NCBI GenBank assembly: GCA_947447825.1
Contig: CANFLL010000027.1
Span: 1-44,044, forward strand
Origin: Chitinophagaceae bacterium
GTDB lineage: Bacteria; Bacteroidota; Bacteroidia; Chitinophagales; Chitinophagaceae
Direction: 5' to 3'
Length of the DNA: 44,044 bases
Under the pieces are notes generated by a model. It searched no databases, was not told the origin of the DNA, and worked only from the letters and a program-made list of their open reading frames with translations. The translations under genes were made by a program, and so were the position numbers. Numbering within the stretch: the stretch's first letter is position 1; the number at the start of each line of letters is the position of its first letter. Below, piece after piece: positions 40,012 through 44,044 of the stretch.

Positions 40012-41269
40012 ATGCAAACAAAAATGTCAATTCTCTTTTATGCCAAAAGAGGCAAAACCACTACTGTTGGTTTAGTACCTATTTATTTACGGATCACTAT
40101 TGATGGAAAACGCTTAGAAATAAGTACTAAAAGATATGTAGATCCATTAAAGTGGAGTTCAGAAGCTGGTAAAATGAAGGGTAACTCCGAAGAAGCAAGA
40201 AGCTTGAATAGTTTTTTAGATGTTACAAAAGGTAGTGTTTATGATTATCAAAAGGATCTGATGCAAAACAGTCAATTGGTAAACATCGAAAACATGAGAA
40301 ATAAAGTTCTTAAATTTGACGAGGAAGCTAGAATGATAATTGCTGTCTTTCAAGAACACAACAGAAAAATGGGTGAATTGCTTGGTGACGAGTTTTCCGC
40401 AAATACGCTTATTAAATATAAGACATCATTAAAGCATACAAAGGAATTCCTACAATGGAAATATAAAGTTTCAGATATTGACATCCGCAAAATACACCAT
40501 GCTTTTATTTCAGAGTTTGATTTTTTTCTTCGCAGTATTCACAAATGCAACAATAATACAACCATCAAATACTTAAAGAACTTTGGTAAAATTGTTAGGA
40601 TATGTATTGCAAATGGTTGGATAACTCAAAATCCATTCGCCAATTACAAGCCCAATGTTAAAGAAGTAGAAAGAGCATTTTTAGATCAGGTTGAAATTGA
40701 TGCAATAAGCAATAGGGATTTCAAAATTGGCAGGTTGGGGTTGGTACGCGATATTTTCCTTTTCAGTTGTTACACTGGCTTGGCTTATGTTGATGTAAAA
40801 CAATTGACTGTGAAGAATATCGTTTTAGGCATTGATGGAGAAAGATGGATATGTACACATAGACAAAAAACAGATAGCCCTTCCAATATTCCCTTACTTC
40901 CAGCAGCAGAAAGTATCTTATTGTTATATAAAGAAAACCCTCAATGCTTGAATAAAAATTTGCTATTGCCAATCCTCAGCAATCAAAAAATGAATAGTTA
41001 TCTTAAAGAAATAGCAGACGTATGTGGTATAACTAAAGAACTAACCTTCCACATCGCACGAAACACTTTTGCAACAACTGTGAAAACTTACCAATGGTGT
41101 ACCCATCGAAAGTGTTAGTAAGATGCTTGGCCACAAAAATTTAAGGACCACTCAGCACTATGCAAAAATTGTTGATAGAAAAGTTGGAGCCGACATGAGT
41201 GCTTTGAAAGAAAAGCTTAAAACCAAACAAATTAGTGAACCGCAAAAAGGAAAAGTCATTTCGCTATAA
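40012..41269 (+). pseudogene. Tyrosine-type site-specific integrase, frameshifted
   Basis: The first frame (40012-41118, 368 aa) has the Bacteroidota integrase layout. There is an N-terminal arm (GLVPIYLRITIDGKRLEIST), a SAM-like core-binding domain, LFSCYTGLAYVDVKQLT and LTFHIARNTFATT. It then runs off frame after ATTVK. One base over, the frame continues LTNGVPIESVSKMLGHKNLR, then TTQHYAKIVDRKVG (nucleophile Tyr), to TAA at 41267-41269. Dropping one A from the AAAA run near 41080 restores it. HIARN in place of the more usual HxxRH is also noted. Its place right behind ssrA suggests a second, older element. Confidence 0.82.
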
Positions 41270-41442
41270 ATTGCTTAACCCCTTAATTTTATATAACTAA
41301 AAGCCGCTTAGATCTTATGAATATTGAGTGAATGGAATTATTAGAAATAACTGAATATTGATTGTGAGTTCATGGTAACAACAGATAACAATTCATTCTT
41401 ACCTAAAGACAATGGAAAGCATTAAGTACTAGTCTAAAACTA

Positions 41443-42057
41443 ATGGCTAATATTGCACTGCTATTTTGCAAAAGAATTAACCACTTTTTCGTGTTAGAAC
41501 TGATTATAGCTTTAAAAAACGATGATAAAGTCGCTTTCGAAAAGACTTATTATACCTACTACGAGAAGTTGTTTAACTATTATAAAAGAAAAACAGGCTC
41601 TGAGTTTATAGCAGAGGAATTATCTCAGGAAACATTTATAAAATTTTGGACTTATAGAAAAACATTATCAGAGGAACATAGCCTGGAAACCCAACTATTC
41701 AGAATAGCAAAAACGCTATTTATTGATGCCCTTAAAAAACGAAAGCTTGAGATAATATATATGGATGAAATTACCCACCTTGACATTTCTAACGATGCCC
41801 ACAATCAAATGGACTCGAAGGAATTTGCAAAACAGGTGGATGCCCACATAAACAACCTGCCACCAATAAGACAAAAGGTGTTTAAAATGAGCAGGTTGGA
41901 AGGGCTTTCGCACAACGAGATAGCTAATCTATTATCTATCTCTCCCAAAAGTGTAAACAATCACATTACAAAAGCGATAAAACAACTAAGGGAACTAATA
42001 GTAGCTATTATACTTATAATGTTATCAATTATTTTTTTTATAAATAATAAGGATTGA
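41443..42057 (+). CDS. ECF-type RNA polymerase sigma factor (204 aa)
   Basis: Region 2 is seen in AFEKTYYTYYEKLFNYYKRK, AEELSQETFIKFW and LFRIAKTLFIDALKKR. Region 4 is seen in LPPIRQKVFKMSRLEGLSHN, then EIANLLSISPKSVNNHITKA. This is the Bacteroidota ECF family paired with FecR. The likely true start is downstream of 41443, for example GTG 41491 (VLELIIALKNDD). An unusual hydrophobic C-terminal helix (VAIILIMLSIIFFI) follows, seen in some members of this family. The FecR gene follows at 50 bp. Confidence 0.88.
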   Translation: MANIALLFCKRINHFFVLELIIALKNDDKVAFEKTYYTYYEKLFNYYKRKTGSEFIAEELSQETFIKFWTYRKTLSEEHSLETQLFRIAKTLFIDALKKRKLEIIYMDEITHLDISNDAHNQMDSKEFAKQVDAHINNLPPIRQKVFKMSRLEGLSHNEIANLLSISPKSVNNHITKAIKQLRELIVAIILIMLSIIFFINNKD

Positions 42058-42107
42058 GTAGGTATAGTGGGAGATGAAATCGTATATGTGGGTTAAAGAG
42101 TGCGTAA

Positions 42108-43187
42108 ATGGAGTTGACTGAAGGATCTATACAAAGACTATTACAGGGTAATTTGACTATAAATGAGGCTAAACAAATGTTTGCCTTACTAAAAGCAAAT
42201 CCAGAATGGATTGAAAATTATTTTACTGAAAGCGAATGGATTTCCTTTAAAGAGACAGCAACTGAAAAGCTTACACAAAACAAGTTACAACAAACATTGG
42301 ATGCAATAAAAGCCAAGGCATTTGTTGACGAAAATAAAAAAGCCAAACCACGGGTTGTAAACATGTTGATTAGAACTGCGTCTGTGGCTGCGGCTATACT
42401 ACTGCTTTTTATAGGTGGTTGGTGGATACACAATAATACTATTAATAAAGATGCGGTTGCTTTCACTATTAATGATACCATTTTTAAACAAAACAATACA
42501 GATACCATTCAGGTTTTTGCATTATCAGAAGGGTCTAGCATAGAACTAACCCCACAAGCTAGCATTAGCTACTTAAACCAATTTCCAAAAGAAAGAAGGG
42601 TGATTAATTTGGTGGGGAATGCTTTCTTTAAGGTGGCAAAAGATAAGCACCGTCCATTCGAAGTAAGGGCAGCCGGTTTTTCTACAGTAGCACTGGGTAC
42701 TTCTTTTAGGGTAATTGCAAATAATAACGAAAATAAGATAACGGTTCAACTATATACTGGCAAGGTGGTGATAAGCAAGATAGATGCTGCCAGTGATGCT
42801 ACCTTTAATAATGTGTTTCTATATCCAGATCAACAGTTGACTATTAATACTTCTACTTTAAAAAGCGATATTGCTGAGATAAATAAGGTCGTTAATCCAA
42901 AAAGCATCGACTCTAAGTTGTCTCCTAAAAAAACATTGGATTGGGATAAATACATAACCTCTAATCAATTACAGTTTACCAATACCGCATTATCAGATGT
43001 ACTTACTGTTATAGAACACCAGTATGAAATTAACATCAACTACAAGCCATCGGATGTGGAAGGAATAGTTTTTTCGGGGGTATTTAAAAAGGCCGATAGT
43101 GTGCAAGCTGTTTTATCTACACTGACATCTATCAATTACCTCAATTTATTAAAAAGCGGAAATGGCCATTTTAAGATAACAAGATAA
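42108..43187 (+). CDS. FecR-family anti-sigma factor (359 aa)
   Basis: A cytoplasmic N-terminal part (LLQGNLTINEAKQMFALLKA), one transmembrane helix (SVAAAILLLFIGGWWI, near residues 92-108) and the FecR periplasmic domain (LSEGSSIELTPQASISYLNQ, ALGTSFRVIANN, VQLYTGKVVIS). The C-terminal domain (FTNTALSDVLTVIEHQYEIN, then FSGVFKKADSVQAVL) resembles the DUF4974 partner. It would hold the sigma factor until a TonB-dependent receptor signals. No SusC-type receptor follows here, which is unusual. Confidence 0.9.
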   Translation: MELTEGSIQRLLQGNLTINEAKQMFALLKANPEWIENYFTESEWISFKETATEKLTQNKLQQTLDAIKAKAFVDENKKAKPRVVNMLIRTASVAAAILLLFIGGWWIHNNTINKDAVAFTINDTIFKQNNTDTIQVFALSEGSSIELTPQASISYLNQFPKERRVINLVGNAFFKVAKDKHRPFEVRAAGFSTVALGTSFRVIANNNENKITVQLYTGKVVISKIDAASDATFNNVFLYPDQQLTINTSTLKSDIAEINKVVNPKSIDSKLSPKKTLDWDKYITSNQLQFTNTALSDVLTVIEHQYEININYKPSDVEGIVFSGVFKKADSVQAVLSTLTSINYLNLLKSGNGHFKITR

Positions 43188-43213
43188 TTTATAACCAATT
43201 CCGTGTTTTCCAG

Positions 43214-43240
43214 AGCCGCCCCATAAGGGCGGCTTTTTTT
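43214..43240 (+). terminator. Terminator of the sigma/FecR operon
   Basis: GCCGCCC (43215-43221) pairs with GGGCGGC (43227-43233) and seven T follow. It explains the absence of a co-transcribed downstream receptor. Confidence 0.85.
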
Positions 43241-43324
43241 ATGCGTTAACAAATTGTTATGGGTAGGTATGGTAAAAGCATTGTTCGTAATTCTAGTTAT
43301 TATTCAACAATTTTAACTATTTGT

Positions 43325-43826
43325 ATGATAAAAAAACATTTTGATTGAATGGCTATGCATCATGAGTCTAACTGTTTGTTTTGGACAAACAACAACCCGT
43401 GCCCAAAGACTTCGTACCCGATACATTACCCCCGATCCGGTGGGGGATAATAATCGGGTCTGGATTATGGCTCACCGTGGTGCTTGGGACGAACAAAACC
43501 CAGAAAGTTCCATTGGGTCATTTACCAATGCCGTTAATTATGGTTTTGAAATTCTGGAATTGGATATGCGCTTCTCTGCGCCATACAATGTAGTTAATGG
43601 AGTACAAACCGTGAATCCGAATGGCACAAGCCGTGAAATTATTTTGGAGCATGACAAATCGAACCAACGTTCCGATTTCAGCAACGGAACATGGTCTCAA
43701 ACCACTGGGTTATATAATTATAGTGGAACACAAACTTTTAATACCAGTGCCATGAAGGCTAATAAGAGTACAGTTCCTTCTGCCAATGGTGCAACTACCC
43801 CCTTTATCCTTTATAATGTTGGATAA
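43325..43826 (+). pseudogene. Glycerophosphodiester phosphodiesterase family, broken
   Basis: The GDPD signature is clear: MAHRGAWDEQNPESSIGSF, EILELDMRF and IILEHDKSN (HRG, the Glu-Asp pair and the HD). A signal peptide would start at ATG 43325 (MIKK...), but the A7 tract there shifts the frame, and the readable part begins at TTG 43341 (IEWLCIMSLTVCFGQ). The frame stops at 43826 after about 160 residues, well short of the family's length. A frame one base over continues (LDKLVPYSTNLTNC) up to the insertion-sequence end. The gene is interrupted and probably dead. Confidence 0.75.
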
Positions 43827-43862
43827 ATTAGTACCCTATTCAACAAACCTGACAAATTGTAT

Positions 43863-44044
43863 TGATCTGTCTGGCTCAACCCCACCAATTTTATTGTGAG
43901 GTCTCATGAAATAGGTTGACTCAAAGTTGGTTGATAACTTTTCAGAAAACGTATTTTTATGGAGGTAAAACTTCGAGAGGTGAGACATTTTAGTACCGAG
44001 TTTAAGAAAGAGAAAGTAGAGTTGCTAGCTGCGAAAAAGATAAC
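43863..44044 (+). mobile_element. Left end of an insertion sequence (IS3-like), truncated by the window
   Basis: TGATCTGTCTGGCTCAACCC at 43863 looks like an IS3-type terminal repeat, and a transposase OrfA begins about 97 bp inside. It lies within the broken phosphodiesterase gene. The right end is beyond the window, so the boundary and target duplication cannot be confirmed. Confidence 0.5.
43959..44044 (+). CDS. Transposase OrfA, N-terminal fragment (partial)
   Basis: ATG at 43959 opens a frame that reads MEVKLREVRHFSTEFKKEK, then VELLAAKKI, and is cut by the window end. RxFSxEFKxEKVxLL is the start of the helix-turn-helix of IS3/IS2-type OrfA transposases. A purine-rich stretch precedes it weakly. 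It may alternatively belong to another transposase family with the same HTH opening. Confidence 0.6.
   Translation, partial: MEVKLREVRHFSTEFKKEKVELLAAKKI

Noticed and set aside
43870-43895. Degenerate second attachment site (CTCAACCCCACCAATTTTATT resembles the attR flank)
   Set aside because: Similarity to CTCAGCTCCACCAATTATT is partial and the stretch fits better as the terminal part of the insertion sequence.

Overview
The window is from a member of the Bacteroidota, probably near Chitinophagaceae (inferred). The reasons are promoters of the TTG-N20-TAnnTTTG type, an ECF sigma factor followed by a FecR anti-sigma factor, the integrase subfamily, and low-GC DNA with weak Shine-Dalgarno use. 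Most of the window is one apparently complete temperate siphovirus-type prophage of about 39.4 kb (364-39761). It sits in the 3' end of the tmRNA gene ssrA (5-376) and is bounded by a 13-bp direct repeat (364-376 and 39749-39761).

Almost all prophage genes read leftward. In transcription order they are: a D5-like primase-helicase (37252-39681) with an iteron cluster at its 3' end; head genes (S49 protease, scaffold-like protein, major capsid protein, a tail-tube-like protein); a packaging cluster (PLD-fold protein, terminase small-like and large subunits); a plasmid-like module (DUF932, RadC/JAB, SSB, hypothetical) bounded by GC-rich structured DNA; portal and connector; fibre genes; a lysis cassette (two small membrane proteins and a DUF5675-like protein); small control genes; a second tail-tube-like protein; tail genes including a 1431-aa tape measure; two antirepressor paralogues; and a large serine recombinase abutting ssrA. 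Two rightward genes (4686-5391) look like a lysogeny-expressed cargo pair. I found no CI-type repressor.

The most interesting feature is the attachment site. The recombinase reading frame runs through the core into tmRNA. Joining the two prophage ends in silico, as in the excised circle, keeps the frame open, gives the recombinase a different 20-residue tail ending in IKAA, and places its stop codon 5 nt before the primase start. Integration therefore swaps the recombinase C-terminus, removes an ssrA-like -AA end, and splits a recombinase-primase operon. The same junction replaces the encoded last A of the tmRNA CCA and the host tmRNA terminator, which is stranded at the right end. A phage hairpin stands in for that terminator.

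Other unexplained signals are a structured leader RNA conserved with covariation before both antirepressor genes, a TTGTCCTTTTA motif at many gene junctions, two 21-bp-period arrays encoding heptads, a perfect operator inside a promoter, and a recurrent TATTCGCGTAC motif.

Right of the prophage lie a frameshifted tyrosine integrase, probably left by an older element at the same ssrA site, the sigma/FecR pair, and a glycerophosphodiesterase-like gene broken by frameshifts and by the left end of an insertion sequence that runs off the window.
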